Source: Gracilaria gracilis
Taxonomy: Eukaryota; Rhodophyta; Florideophyceae; Gracilariales; Gracilariaceae
Length of the DNA stretch: 64,000 bases
Assembly (NCBI GenBank): GCA_030374805.1
Contig: JARGSG010000015.1
Coordinates: forward strand, 434,001 to 498,000
Reading direction: 5' to 3'
The notes beneath the pieces are model-generated. The model saw only the letters and a list, made by a program, of their open reading frames with translations. It had not been told where the DNA came from and did not search any database. Made by a program: the position numbers and the translations under genes. Positions 10,726 to 20,127 of the stretch are shown piece after piece (position 1 is the stretch's first letter; every line of letters begins with the position of its first letter).

Positions 10726-12116
10726 CGAGGCCAGTCATTCTTTCATTGAGATGCTGGGGCTTCCGCCGGCGCGGGCCTTTGCCCTGCGGGCCAAGTGCGC
10801 GAATGCGAGCGCCAGCGAGCTTTAACGCGCACTTGGCTCCTCGGGCCAAGTCCCGCGCTGAGATAACTGACCGATATGTTGTGGTGATTTGGTTCCGACC
10901 CATTAACCTCGTACGATAGTTCAGTAAACGGACGTCTAGTTTTATAATGAGCGCGCGCTGTGAAGCATCCGTGGTAAGTGTTGATGTCAGCCTTCCAAAC
11001 GGTCCCCTGATTGCTCTAATTCTCCATTCAGCGCTTTGTCTCTCACTTGGTAGAATTCTCTCCAGTATGATATCGATTGCAGCCAATTCTGCAGACTCTG
11101 GTATACATCTTGTCTCATTTTCTTTTTTGGCTCTCACAATCTTACCGTTAGTAAATCTCGTATTGCTTACAAAATCCGAATCTTTTAGAATTGCCATTCC
11201 TAGGGAAGTAATTTCATCCGATAGTTTGGGATAGTACAGGCCAGAAAAATTCGCCAATTTGGTGTCGTGCCAACTCCCAGGGAAGTTTAGGGCGACATGA
11301 ATTATCTCGCCGAAGAAGTTGAAAACGAATAGGTTAGTACCTTGTTCTTGCTGTGTGTAACCTTCGTAGTACGCGTTCTGCATGACGTTGTTTCCATAAT
11401 TTTGAGTCTTGAATCGTCTTTCGTCGGTGACGGCAAATACGCCTTTAAGCAGTGGTCCCAGCTCATGGTTATTCTCTAGCAATGACGCAGATGCTTTTTT
11501 CTGGTCGAAATTAGGCCAAAAAACGTCAAAAAGAACTGTCTGTTCTCTCTCTGTAGCCTTAAGAAGAACGTGAAGTGAGTAGTCAAGCCAAATTTTAATG
11601 TAGTTGGGAGAATTTTAGAGAAAGTACAAAATTGATACGCTTTACTAAATGCGTTTAGGTAGTTAAGTGATAAACCAAGAAGATCTATTGATGTCATTAG
11701 CGACTTTCCACCTTGCAATGATTATGAACGCCGATACGGACTTCCATAATTGGTATGCATACAAGCTGTTGAAAACAACGGTATGAGTGGTTTTTGAACT
11801 ACGCGTCCTGAAAGTTTGTTGTGACAACAAAGTAGTAGTCTTTACCTTTACTCAGTATTTTTTTCCAAGGAGTTTGCTGAGTGTAGTAACGTGGATGTAG
11901 CATTGTTTTGTGGGTGTAGTGACTTGTGGTATGGAAGCGGTGATACAATTTACGTTGCTTTCGTAAGACAATTCTCGCTGCCAGGACCGCGGTGTAGGCT
12001 GAGACGCAAACGGCGATTGCCGCTGTTCTTAGTCTTGAGTGCATCTCGTGTGGGAGAGGACGGAAAAGATCTGGCGAACGGTTTGGTGCGCTGAATGGAC
12101 CCTCGAAGGGGTCCAT
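10703..12116 (-). pseudogene. PIF/Harbinger-like DDE transposase, broken
   Basis: The first piece starts with ATG at 12116 and contains LHPRYYTQQTPWKKIL and FVVTTNF, like the N-terminal region of DDE-4 transposases. A second piece in another frame (about 11718-11600) holds SLMTSIDLLGLSLNYLNAF. The third (about 11620-10703) holds the catalytic core: GVFAVTDERRFKTQ with the first Asp, NFPGSWHDTKLANF with the second Asp, and SERQSAEWRIRAIRGPF with the Glu, followed by NYRTRLMGRNQITTTY. At least two frameshifts and a stop separate the pieces. The partner gene 9890-10725 runs toward it on the other strand. A Harbinger-type element normally needs both a DDE transposase and a Myb-like protein, which fits this pair. 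Confidence 0.68.
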
Positions 12117-12204
12117 TCAGCGCGCCAAATGTAACATCGAGCACGCCAAATCGGAGCTGGCTTGGCTTCTTTTAATTGGCTCAAGTTTGCCCAGGAGGCG
12201 ATTT

Positions 12205-12224
12205 GGTCATTTCTACATGCACCC
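12205..12224 (-). repeat. Imperfect terminal inverted repeat, right
   Basis: Partner of 9686-9705. Outward of it lie two copies of ATAGGGATGC, a sort of subterminal repeat often seen in Harbinger and MITE ends. Confidence 0.5.
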
Positions 12225-12320
12225 AATATGGCGTTGCCTCATCTAATAGGGATGCCAGTTTGAGCGCCAAAGCTAAAGATTTGGAAATTTAGCTGTTTGG
12301 CATCAGATAGGGATGCTCTT

Positions 12321-12651
12321 AAGAGTTTACCGTCGGTCTATTAGTCTTCAACGTCGCCAACAGGGTGTAAAAGGCAGTTGGGCCAACTCCCACAAGCAGC
12401 ATAGTGAGACATCAACCGGTTAAAGGCCAAGCTTCTTTACCAATTATTTCTTCCGTCTACATGGCATGGAATTGTAGAACTGCTGCATAATTATCGTACG
12501 GTTATAACCCGAAGTAGGAGTTTCCGTTACGTGGTTGTGCTTTTCCACTTGGATCGGCTGTCCTTACCGCATGCCGCACTAAGACCAGGAACAGACACAG
12601 TAGCTTTATCTTCAGAGCAATTCCTTTCCGTGACTAACTACCCGTAGTAAC
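12321..12651. other. Gene-free stretch before THOC3
   Basis: This runs from the presumed end of the transposon to the THOC3 start codon. I see no gene or convincing motif. It should hold the THOC3 promoter. Confidence 0.5.
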
Positions 12652-13611
12652 ATGTCTGTTTTCCACGATTTGGAATCTAAACGCTGTTTTGGTCATCGTT
12701 CCTCTGTCACTGCCGTTGCATGGAATCTGGACGGATCTCGACTACTAGCAGCCGGGGACGCTTCGGCTGTTTTGGTATACGACACACAAAGTCTGGCGAT
12801 GAGTACCCGACCAGAACGCAACTTTTTGCATGAATGCCACGGTCACACAAAGAACATCGAGGCAATTGTTCCAAGCCAAACGTCTCCCGATATGTTTGTG
12901 ACTGGCGGTGTAGACTGTCTCATCAATGTCTACGACACACGAACCGGATCTAGAGCCATCCATACCGTACCGACTGATTCAAAATGCCTATTCGCGGATT
13001 GGGCCCCTGATGGAAACACGGTTGCGATTGGTTTGTCAAGCAATACAGTTTACTTTGTGGATTGCCTGTCCTGGACTGTTCGAAAGAAAATGCCTTTTGG
13101 CGGGGAGGTTAATCAGTTCAGGTGGACGCCGGACGGAAGACGAATCATGTTTACGCGAGGGGATGGAAGCGTTGATGCATACTCGTGGCCTTCCCTTGAC
13201 CACATTATAACCATACAAGGTCATGTGGATACATGCATGGGGGTCGCATGTGATCCTAAAGGTAGGTTCGTCGCAATCGCCAGTCTTGATACATGTGTGA
13301 GCATCTGGGATTCGATGAGTCTATCCAATGTTTTCACTATTGATCGATGGGAGAAAGCTGTCCAACTGGTGGATTACTCGTATGAAGGTCAATATCTGGC
13401 CATGACGGGAGATTTGGAGAAGATTGACATCACCGACGCATCGACAGGCACTTTGGTGCACTCAATATCCACGGTAGCCGTACTGAACGGGTTTGCATGG
13501 CACCCTTCTCGGCTTCTGCTAGCATACGCACCTATGAAAGTTGGGGTACGTGATCGATATGTGACAGAGCAACCGGCGACATATGTTTGGGGATTTCCGA
13601 GGGCAAAATGA
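12652..13611 (+). CDS. THOC3: THO complex subunit 3 (TEX1/THOC3), WD40 protein
   Basis: A 319-residue WD40 propeller, close to the usual length of THOC3. It starts with ATG at 12652 and opens with CFGHRSSVTAVAWNLDGSRL, the first of about six or seven repeats. Later repeats carry HGHTKNIEAI, DCLINVYDTRTGS, VDAYSWPSLDHIITIQGH and VSIWDSMSLS. The final part has VAVLNGFAWHPSRLLLAY and ends with YVWGF near the stop, as THOC3 proteins do. The family is a subunit of the THO/TREX complex, which couples transcription to mRNA packaging and nuclear export. The call rests on the whole repeat pattern; another small WD40 protein is possible but less likely. It converges with KAE1, with 85 bp between the two stops. 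Confidence 0.75.
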   Translation: MSVFHDLESKRCFGHRSSVTAVAWNLDGSRLLAAGDASAVLVYDTQSLAMSTRPERNFLHECHGHTKNIEAIVPSQTSPDMFVTGGVDCLINVYDTRTGSRAIHTVPTDSKCLFADWAPDGNTVAIGLSSNTVYFVDCLSWTVRKKMPFGGEVNQFRWTPDGRRIMFTRGDGSVDAYSWPSLDHIITIQGHVDTCMGVACDPKGRFVAIASLDTCVSIWDSMSLSNVFTIDRWEKAVQLVDYSYEGQYLAMTGDLEKIDITDASTGTLVHSISTVAVLNGFAWHPSRLLLAYAPMKVGVRDRYVTEQPATYVWGFPRAK

Positions 13612-13696
13612 TGATTGTGTCCTCAACGAGTGTGATACTCATTTGCGAACAACCTGGCAACACCAAGTGTTGAGGTTCGCACGCGTGTCAAGAAGG

Positions 13697-14770
13697 CTAA
13701 TCATCTCTCCAATTCACGTAGACATCGTCGGTTCGGAAACGTTGAGTGCATGTAGCGTCAGCAACCGGAATAGCAGCACCGCCCGCCTGAAACATTAGTG
13801 ACGCGGTCCAGGCCACCATGGCGCCATTGTCGATGCAAAAGCGCTCATCGGTGCAGAATGCACGGCCGCCTCGCTCCGAAGCCATTTCACTCAGCATTTG
13901 TTGCAATCTGACATTGCAACCAACGCCACCGACACAAAGCACGTCACTCTGGCGACAGTGAGCCATTGCTCGTTCAGTAACCTCTACTAACATTGCAAAA
14001 ACCGTTTCTTGAAGACTGAAGCAAAGGTCTTCGACAGTAAATGATCCATCAGAAAGCACCTTTTTCGCCTCGGTTTCAATGAAGGATAACAAGCCCGAAA
14101 ACGACACATCCATTCCTTTGACGACGTAAGGGAGTTCCATGAGCTTGCGCTTGCTCACATCTCCCCTTTTCGCAGCCTGCTCAATGTTGTAACCTGGGGA
14201 AGGGTCGTTCGAAAGGCCGACGACACGTGCAAAGCGGTCGAGACAGTTACCCACAGCGATATCAATGGTCTCACCAAATATGCGATAGCGATTATGCGCG
14301 TAGGCGATAACTTGGGTATTCCCACCCGACACATACAAAACAACAGGGTTTCTAGATGCTGTGACAAGCCTACCCATTTCAATGTGCGCCACACAATGGT
14401 TGACGGGAACAAGCGGACAGTGCCACAGCAAAGAGACAGTGCGGGCAGCAACAGCAACAGATCTCAAAGGAGCTCCCATGCCCGGACCCTTCGTGTAGCC
14501 AATGCACATGATTTCGTTGGGACTGACCGCAGCTTCTGACAAGGCGCGCGATATGAGGGGAACGACGTGTTTCCGGTGATGTGCGGCAGTTTGACTCGGA
14601 AGGAAACCGTGCCCGGTTGGAGGGACGAATGTTTCGCGCACATTGGACAGGATTTTGCCATCGGTAGTGACGACGGCAACGCCAATCTTGTTGGCGCTGC
14701 CCTCCATTCCGAGGACGTATCGTTTGCGCGGATCTGCGGCATCGGGCGCCTCAGCTGAGGGGGCGACCAT
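13697..14770 (-). CDS. KAE1: tRNA t6A threonylcarbamoyltransferase KAE1/OSGEP
   Basis: 357 residues from the ATG at 14770. The protein makes N6-threonylcarbamoyladenosine at position 37 of ANN-decoding tRNAs as part of the KEOPS complex in cytosol and nucleus. Visible motifs: [16 protein letters not shown] at the start (the EGSANK form is archaeal/eukaryotic, unlike the mitochondrial and bacterial TsaD form), [12 protein letters not shown], the metal-binding HCVAH pair (about residues 123-127), [27 protein letters not shown] and [11 protein letters not shown]. An in-frame ATG at 14977 would add 69 Arg-rich residues. I reject it because KAE1 proteins start just ahead of the EGSANK motif. The gene is head-to-head with the SSB gene. 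Confidence 0.93.
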   Translation of the reverse strand: MVAPSAEAPDAADPRKRYVLGMEGSANKIGVAVVTTDGKILSNVRETFVPPTGHGFLPSQTAAHHRKHVVPLISRALSEAAVSPNEIMCIGYTKGPGMGAPLRSVAVAARTVSLLWHCPLVPVNHCVAHIEMGRLVTASRNPVVLYVSGGNTQVIAYAHNRYRIFGETIDIAVGNCLDRFARVVGLSNDPSPGYNIEQAAKRGDVSKRKLMELPYVVKGMDVSFSGLLSFIETEAKKVLSDGSFTVEDLCFSLQETVFAMLVEVTERAMAHCRQSDVLCVGGVGCNVRLQQMLSEMASERGGRAFCTDERFCIDNGAMVAWTASLMFQAGGAAIPVADATCTQRFRTDDVYVNWRDD

Positions 14771-15125
14771 GTCGAAACGCAAAAGTCGGTCGCTTTGATA
14801 GCGCCGTCTCCACGCAATGGCGATGGGTGAACTGCTTCGCCTTTCTTTTGGTCCTGGGGGACGAAGAGAAATTGCGTTGCGGCGGAAAGCTGCTCGAAAA
14901 CAACGAAAAAACTGGCGGTGTCGTATATATAGATACTGTAGTCGTCGTCGACAAACGAAGCGTGACGTATTGTACATGTCACGCGATTGATCCGCTCGAT
15001 CCGCGTTCTACAGCGCCGCCGCTACGGAGTACTGCGCTTGCGCTTTCTCCCCCTTCTAGTAGATATCTCATCTGCCGCGAAAAAGCTGAAACAACTTGCA
15101 TTCGTTCGACTACCATCACAAACAA
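14771..15125. promoter_or_regulatory. Shared promoter region of KAE1 and SSB
   Basis: A 355-bp spacer between two divergent start codons. It holds GTATATATAGATACTGTA (14923-14940), the best TATA-like candidate, about 190 bp before the SSB ATG and 150 bp before the KAE1 ATG. Nothing else stands out. Confidence 0.35.
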
Positions 15126-15680
15126 ATGCTGCGCGCCAGCGGATTAGAAGCCGGCACATTTCTCCGCCACGCCCTCAAAACTCGAACAAATGCTGTTCCT
15201 GTCGCAGCTCGGCGCAGCTATGAAGCGCAATCATCGGACGGAGAAGCGCGTTCAAACGCAATGGCGCATCGAAAGCAATCGCCGTACAAGAGTTTATGCA
15301 AACTGACCTTGATCGGTCGCACAGGCGCCGTACCGCAAGTAAGGAACTTTGACGATGGTTCAAGCGCGTTGACCATAAGCGTGGCCACCACTCATCCGCC
15401 CAGCAACAGAATTGATGGAAACAATGAGACGCAGTGGCACAATGTGTTTGTATCGCAGTCTACGCCGGGATTTTCGTTCTTCGAGCAGCTTCCGGTGGGA
15501 TCGCAGCTCTACGTTGAGGGGCTAATGAGAATCAGGACGGTTGAAAGAGACGGCGAGAGACGACAGTACGTCAATGTCAACGTCTCGCAAGGTTTCGGTA
15601 TGGTTCGCGTACTTTCTATGCCCCGCAGCGTCGAAATGGACGGCGACGCCGCGCTACACGACAAGAAGCTGCCGTTTTAG
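15126..15680 (+). CDS. Single-stranded DNA-binding protein, organellar type
   Basis: 184 residues from ATG at 15126. The first 55 or so are basic and rich in Ala, Arg and Ser with few acids, fitting a mitochondrial or plastid targeting peptide. The OB-fold follows: KLTLIGRTGAVPQVRNFDDG, ALTISVATT, ETQWHNVFVS (the W-H segment of bacterial-type SSB), GSQLYVEGLMRIRTVERDG and YVNVNVSQGFGMVRVL. Bacterial-type SSB works in organelle DNA replication and repair as a homotetramer. There is no acidic tail of the bacterial kind, as expected for mitochondrial SSB. The compartment is inferred from the leader. It converges with the SOUL gene (90 bp between stops). Confidence 0.85.
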   Translation: MLRASGLEAGTFLRHALKTRTNAVPVAARRSYEAQSSDGEARSNAMAHRKQSPYKSLCKLTLIGRTGAVPQVRNFDDGSSALTISVATTHPPSNRIDGNNETQWHNVFVSQSTPGFSFFEQLPVGSQLYVEGLMRIRTVERDGERRQYVNVNVSQGFGMVRVLSMPRSVEMDGDAALHDKKLPF

Positions 15681-15770
15681 AGCGGTAGCGCGCATGCGTA
15701 CTCGCGTAGCTAATAGCGCTATAGACGCTTGCCTAGTACAGGTTGACACAAGTTTTACTCACCACCGAAG

Positions 15771-16463
15771 TCAATCGGCTTTCTTCGCTTCTCCCTCCAT
15801 GTCGGCGTACGGCTGCGCTTCCACGGGCACGTGCACCTCATTCCTACGCAGCCACGGTAGCGTGAAGGGCGGATTATATCCCTGCGCATTCCAATCGCCA
15901 ACCACGGAGACGCCATCGCGTTCCAGCATCGACAGCAGCTGATTTGCCTTCTCCGTGTACTGCTTCATGTCCGCGCCGCCACTAAACGCAAGAACAGCCT
16001 CACATCTACCGGCGGGCAACTGCTCAATGGTGACGGCGTCGTTGTTGGGGCGCGGCGCCTCCTCCACGCTTGAAATGTGCGCCGGGAGCACAAACATCAT
16101 ACAGTCCGTGCCGGTCTCGGCGTCTTGCTGCGCGTTGGGCATGATGACGGGCGCAGTCATGGCGAGCTTCTGCGGGGCGGGCATGATGACGGGCGCGGTC
16201 ATGGCGAGCTTCTCGGGCTCCGCCTGCTGCGCGCCGGCGGCGCGATTCTCTGGCGTGCCGAACACGCCGATGTAGCGCGCCAGCATGCGGAACGCCTGGT
16301 TGGTGAAGGCGTCGCCGCGCGGCGTGTGCGCCGCATCCAACGACGCGGCGCGCACGACTGCCACCACGCTGGCCGGATAGCGCCATACCTGGTAGCCGTC
16401 GGCGCGGCGCACGACGACGTGCGCCGGCGTCTCCTCGGCGATCTTCCCCACGACGGCTCCCAT
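15771..16463 (-). CDS. SOUL heme-binding family protein
   Basis: 230 residues from the ATG at 16463, which gives a normal SOUL length; a longer Arg-rich extension upstream is rejected as GC-rich chance coding. Seen: YQVWRYPASVVAVV near the start, FRMLARYIGVFG, the SOUL signature KLAMTAPVIMP, MMFVLPAHISSVEEAPRPNND, and FSGGADMKQYTEKANQLLSML followed by WNAQGYNPPFTLPWLRRNEV at the end. SOUL/HBP proteins bind heme or other tetrapyrroles; algal members are found in cytosol, plastid or eyespot. The oddity is that the KLAMTAPVIMP signature occurs twice in tandem (about 16140-16220), a direct duplication of 39 bp. No transit peptide is obvious from this start. Confidence 0.88.
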   Translation of the reverse strand: MGAVVGKIAEETPAHVVVRRADGYQVWRYPASVVAVVRAASLDAAHTPRGDAFTNQAFRMLARYIGVFGTPENRAAGAQQAEPEKLAMTAPVIMPAPQKLAMTAPVIMPNAQQDAETGTDCMMFVLPAHISSVEEAPRPNNDAVTIEQLPAGRCEAVLAFSGGADMKQYTEKANQLLSMLERDGVSVVGDWNAQGYNPPFTLPWLRRNEVHVPVEAQPYADMEGEAKKAD

Positions 16464-16932
16464 AGAAAAGTAAGGGGACGTTTGCGGCGACGATGACGGC
16501 GGGGGACGGCGGGGGGAAGGACAGCGACGCGCACCGCGCAGCACTCGCGCGTGGCGCATAACGACGCGGCTCGTCGCGTGCAAATTTGCACGCCACCCAA
16601 TGAGCGCGCGTGGCGCGCAACGAGCGGCTGGGCGCGCGCGACGCGAAGCGTCGCCCTCGGCGGTGTCCACGTGTGGCGCACGTGCCGTGGCGCACGCGGC
16701 GTGGCCGCGCGAAGCGTCGCGCACCACACAGCGCCAGCGGGCGTTGTGCGCGCGTTAGCGCGCGGCGCACAGTCGTCGCGCGTCTGTTGGCAGCGCCGCC
16801 GCCTCCGCCGCCATCCGCCATCCACACAGCACACGACGCTTAGAGCTCAAGGAGCCGTCGACCCCCTCGTCCCCCACCCCTTTCCCCTTCCCCTTCCCCT
16901 TCCCTTCGCCCCTTTCGTCCCGCCGCCGCGTC
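16464..16932. promoter_or_regulatory. Divergent spacer between SOUL and LNK-like genes
   Basis: A very GC-rich region with many GCGCGC words. The 60 bases before the LNK-like ATG (16860-16920) are almost pure pyrimidine with CCCCTT repeats, probably the promoter/initiator or 5' leader. Confidence 0.4.
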
Positions 16933-17820
16933 ATGGCCGACGCGCCGCGCGACTCCGCCGTCTTTGGTGCGCTCGACTCGCTCGAACCCGACGACGCCAT
17001 GGACCCCATGCTGCTCAACCTGCCCGCGCCCGAGCCTGCCGATTGGGCGCTCGACCCGCTCTCGTCCGACTTGTACCCCTTGACGTACATGGAGCCGTCG
17101 CTTCCTACCAATGCACCACCTGCGTCGCCGCCCGCCGCTGCACCTCCCCCAGACCCTCCCGCCCCCTCGCAACCCCCTCCATCGCCCTCACAACTGCCGC
17201 CCGCGTCGTCGCCGTCGCGCGCGCGAAAACGGCCACCTCCCCCCTCGCCGTCGCCTTCATCTACGTCCGGTAAGCGCGTGCCCACCGCCGTGTGCTCCAA
17301 TTGCGGCAGAGCCGTCGCCAATAATGGCGCAAACTTCAGGCGTCACGAAACCGCATGTAGACGCTCCAGAGCGCCTGTCGTGCCCACGCCGCGAGACCAG
17401 GAGCTTATTCGCGTTGTTCAACGGCTGCATACTAGTATTTCGTCGTTGGACGTTTCCGCTCGCGTTTGCTTGCGCGACGCATTATTCTCGTTGAGTAACA
17501 AGGCCGCAAACCCTACCGCAACCCCTACCCCGCAACAAGAAGCCATGAACAGAGCCGCCGAGTACCTGGTACTGCGCATGCTGTTTCTGTCTGGCGCTCA
17601 GCTGCTCATGCATACCGCACCCGGTACCGCACCACCGTATCCGTCATCGTCGCCACACGCCGATGATACCCACCAACAAGCGGAGCGAAACGAGGGCGAT
17701 ACGCAAGCTGTTGCAGCTGACGCCGTGCAATCAAGCGCGCAACAACAACAGCTTGTGGCGCCGCAACAACAGGCCGCACCGCATACGGTAAAGGATGATA
17801 AAGCAGCAGGCGCTCCATAG
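16933..17820 (+). CDS. LNK-like protein with C2HC zinc finger
   Basis: 295 residues from ATG at 16933. Order: an acidic start (LDSLEPDDAMDPMLL, like an activation domain), a Pro-rich linker (about 60-115), a C2HC zinc-finger-like motif (CSNCGRAV ... RRHETAC, from residue 121) with basic flanks, then a conserved block RVVQRLHTSISSLD and VCLRDALFSLSNKA (about 160-190). The block looks like the C-terminal motif of plant LNK (night light-inducible and clock-regulated) proteins, which have a Leu-Asp followed by CIRDSLxRLA. The tail is Gln-rich. LNK proteins are transcriptional co-activators of the plant clock. A role in light or clock regulation here is inference from that one motif; the zinc finger suggests it may bind DNA itself. 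The nucleus is the expected site. Confidence 0.6.
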   Translation: MADAPRDSAVFGALDSLEPDDAMDPMLLNLPAPEPADWALDPLSSDLYPLTYMEPSLPTNAPPASPPAAAPPPDPPAPSQPPPSPSQLPPASSPSRARKRPPPPSPSPSSTSGKRVPTAVCSNCGRAVANNGANFRRHETACRRSRAPVVPTPRDQELIRVVQRLHTSISSLDVSARVCLRDALFSLSNKAANPTATPTPQQEAMNRAAEYLVLRMLFLSGAQLLMHTAPGTAPPYPSSSPHADDTHQQAERNEGDTQAVAADAVQSSAQQQQLVAPQQQAAPHTVKDDKAAGAP

Positions 17821-19050
17821 CTGAATAGTGCATTGTGGCGGTGTGCCGTGTGATGCGACCATGTGCTATGGGCTGCTTGCTGCTTGATCACAAATGTGGT
17901 GCGGCTCTCTTGTTGTGCGTGAATTGTACTCGTGATGGGTTGGCGATTTGTGGTGGAGGTGATGGTGCTTGCGGTAGGCGGCGGGCCTTTTTAATTTCTC
18001 ATTTGGGGCGATGCGCTTGTGAAGGAAGGCGTGGCGCGAAGTGATGAGCAGCGACGATCGCAGCGCTGCGGCGGCTGTGGTTGGACGGACGATAGGTAAG
18101 AAAGAAAAAGCTGCTCTTTCTCTAACTGTTATATCTTAGAGGGCGCCATGCGCGCACGAGCTTTGTGTTTATTGTGATGAACAAAGTGTGCTAATGCTAC
18201 TAGAGTGCGAAAAGTGTGCGCTCGTAGCTACCCTTTAGCCCGTTTGCCCACAATGTTGGCGATTGTCACGGGCGTGTAAAGGAGGGCTCTTTTACGGACA
18301 CATCGACTACCAATTGACGAGCTCAACCGTGTTGCCGACGGCGATGATGGATGGAAGTGACAGCGTGGAAAGGGAGAGCACGCGAGCAAATGACGTTGAA
18401 GACGTGTGAGGTGCGCACTGCGCAGCCTGCGCGTGGTTGGGAGGCTGTGTGGGTGTGTCGGGTGGGGTCACCACGGCGCTGTGTGCGCGTGGGCTGAGTG
18501 TGGATGTGCCACGTGAAGGGGCGTAAATTTATGCAATCACTTGCACACACTGCACACCGTGATTATACGCGTGGCGTAGCTTTTTACAATAGCTGCGCCG
18601 GTGCACTCCGTGAGAACCGTCCCGCTTGACGGCTGGCCGTCTTGAACAAGCTGAACAAGAACGGCAAGAGCCGTTATCGCCGAGGTGATAGTACGAAGGG
18701 TAACGAGAGTTAATCTTCCACCGCTGCTATAGTACTGTACATGCAAAGGATCGAGTGAGTCAAGCACGTGTGGTTGGTTGGCACGGCGGGTGGCATGCAC
18801 AGTGACGGAGCGACGACGAGCGCCACACACGACGACAGCCATCAGCCATGATGGCTGGGCAATCGATACGCGATGCAGCCAACGACGACACAGCGCCACA
18901 CAGCACCGTAAAACAGCCATGCAAGCATTGAATGAGCCTTGAATTGAAATGGCGCTTTATCAACAGGAGGAGACAAGAATCGTAGTACCAAGGGTACAAG
19001 GGTACAGTATTAGTTGCAAACGATGGGTGACGTAGAGAGAGTGGGAGATC
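17821..19050. other. Gene-free stretch between LNK-like and LPAT genes
   Basis: 1.2 kb, the 3' regions of two convergent genes. Open frames here are short and lack family resemblance. A TACTGTA word (18733-18739) and its inverse (19003-19009) occur. I see no RNA gene. Confidence 0.5.
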
Positions 19051-19884
19051 TCACAACTTGTTCGCGCGCATTGCCGCTGCGGCATACATGTTATCGAGCT
19101 CCCGTTGCATGAGCTCCCTCGCGTGCTCCGCAAGCGACACGGCATCAAACTGCGACGCATCGTCCGTGATCTTAAATGCCTTGACGTGAATATCGGCCGG
19201 CACGCCGCCAATGAACATGGTATGCGGCCAACTCTTCTCACAGCCGACGTTCAAAAACGCCCAGATGGCCTTGTTATGCTTGATAGGCAGCGCAAACGCG
19301 CCGCGTCGAAACGTCTGCAACTTTGGCGCGTTGCGGTTCAGCTGGCCCTCCGGAAAGATGAGCAGCCCGCCGCCGCGCTGCACAAAGAGATCCATCTGCT
19401 CGGACACCTCCTTCTGCGCTTGCTTGTTCACGCCGAACTCGCCCTCGGCGCTGGCGCGAAAGTACACGGGAAAGTGGCCCACGCAGCGGCAGATGCCGCC
19501 GAACAGCGGCTCGGAGAAGAGCGCGAGCTTGATGAGGCTGCGCATGCGCGGGCCGAGCGAAGTGGGAAGCAGCGCGGTGATGAGCAGCGAGTCGAGCTTG
19601 GAGTTGTGGTTGGCGATGACATAGGGCGCGCCGCGCTGCTTGCTCATCTCGGTCCAGGCAGCGCGCAGCTCGGGGAGGCCGCGTATACGCAGCCATGGGC
19701 ACGGCAAGAGCATGAGACACCAGAAGAAGGTGGAGGATACGGCGATGCTGATGGACTCACGGCGGCGGCGATCGCCGAGCGCGGGCGCGAGATGCACGAG
19801 CTTGGTGACGAGCCATGTGGCGAGCAAGCAATTGAGAAAGGCCAGTGCAAACAAAAATCGCAGCGGCGGCGTGAAGACGCCCAT
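19051..19884 (-). CDS. Lysophosphatidic acid acyltransferase-like (PlsC) membrane protein
   Basis: 277 residues from ATG at 19884, which sits just before a hydrophobic helix (PLRFLFALAFLNCLLATWLV). A second hydrophobic stretch follows (STFFWCLMLLPCPWL). The acyltransferase motifs are clear: NHNSKLD (HX4D, about residues 91-97), GHFPVYFR, FPEGQLNR (motif III, about 176) and FIGGVPADIHVKAF. The family moves a fatty acyl group from acyl-CoA or acyl-ACP to lysophosphatidate or another lysolipid in the ER or plastid envelope. The exact acceptor cannot be told. The adjacent same-strand SQD2 gene also works on membrane glycerolipids. Confidence 0.85.
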   Translation of the reverse strand: MGVFTPPLRFLFALAFLNCLLATWLVTKLVHLAPALGDRRRRESISIAVSSTFFWCLMLLPCPWLRIRGLPELRAAWTEMSKQRGAPYVIANHNSKLDSLLITALLPTSLGPRMRSLIKLALFSEPLFGGICRCVGHFPVYFRASAEGEFGVNKQAQKEVSEQMDLFVQRGGGLLIFPEGQLNRNAPKLQTFRRGAFALPIKHNKAIWAFLNVGCEKSWPHTMFIGGVPADIHVKAFKITDDASQFDAVSLAEHARELMQRELDNMYAAAAMRANKL

Positions 19885-20083
19885 GACTTCGAACCACAGA
19901 GAAAGAGAGAGACAAGGAGAGAGGAAGGGAGAGAAAAAGAGAGAGAGACGAAGCGAGGGAGGAGAAGGAGCAGCGTCGGCATGTGGACGACAAAGAAGAT
20001 CACAAGGCGCGAATTGAATGAGGATCACACAGATAACTTTACATTTACATAGACAAAAAAGTAAATTACCTTCGTATAATTGC

Positions 20084-20108
20084 AAAAAAAAAAAAAAAAA
20101 AAAAAAAA
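20084..20108 (+). repeat. A25 homopolymer
   Basis: Twenty-five A in a row on the plus strand, between the stop of the SQD2 gene (20128) and the start of the LPAT gene. It reads as T25 in the sense of both genes. Such runs are prone to sequencing error. Confidence 0.95.
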
Positions 20109-20127
20109 GGAAATTACCAAAAGGCCA

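Larger units (their letters stand above)
9570..12320. mobile_element. PIF/Harbinger-like DNA transposon, decayed, approximate limits
   Basis: A DDE-4 type transposase (minus) and a DUF6818/Myb-like gene (plus) converge between imperfect inverted repeats. The clearest matching pair is 9686-9705 and 12205-12224: GGGTGCATGCAGGAATGAAC against its inverted partner, 17 of 20 identical. Both ends are also rich in GCGCCAAA-type words and share TTTAGCT-TGGCG segments. On the right a subterminal motif ATAGGGATGC occurs twice (12246-12255 and 12307-12316), the second followed by TTA, a 3-bp target site typical of Harbinger. The left terminus and its TTA copy could not be fixed. Two broken genes mean this copy is not autonomous. 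The approximate span also explains the gene-free stretch 9452-9889. Confidence 0.5.

Noticed and set aside
14771-14977. Upstream in-frame ATG for KAE1 adding an Arg-rich leader
   Set aside because: The EGSANK form is cytosolic KAE1, which starts right before the motif; the extra part overlaps the divergent promoter.
16024-16834. Long Arg/Ala-rich frames on the minus strand around the SOUL gene
   Set aside because: They are shadows of GC-rich DNA with no domains; the SOUL frame explains the region.
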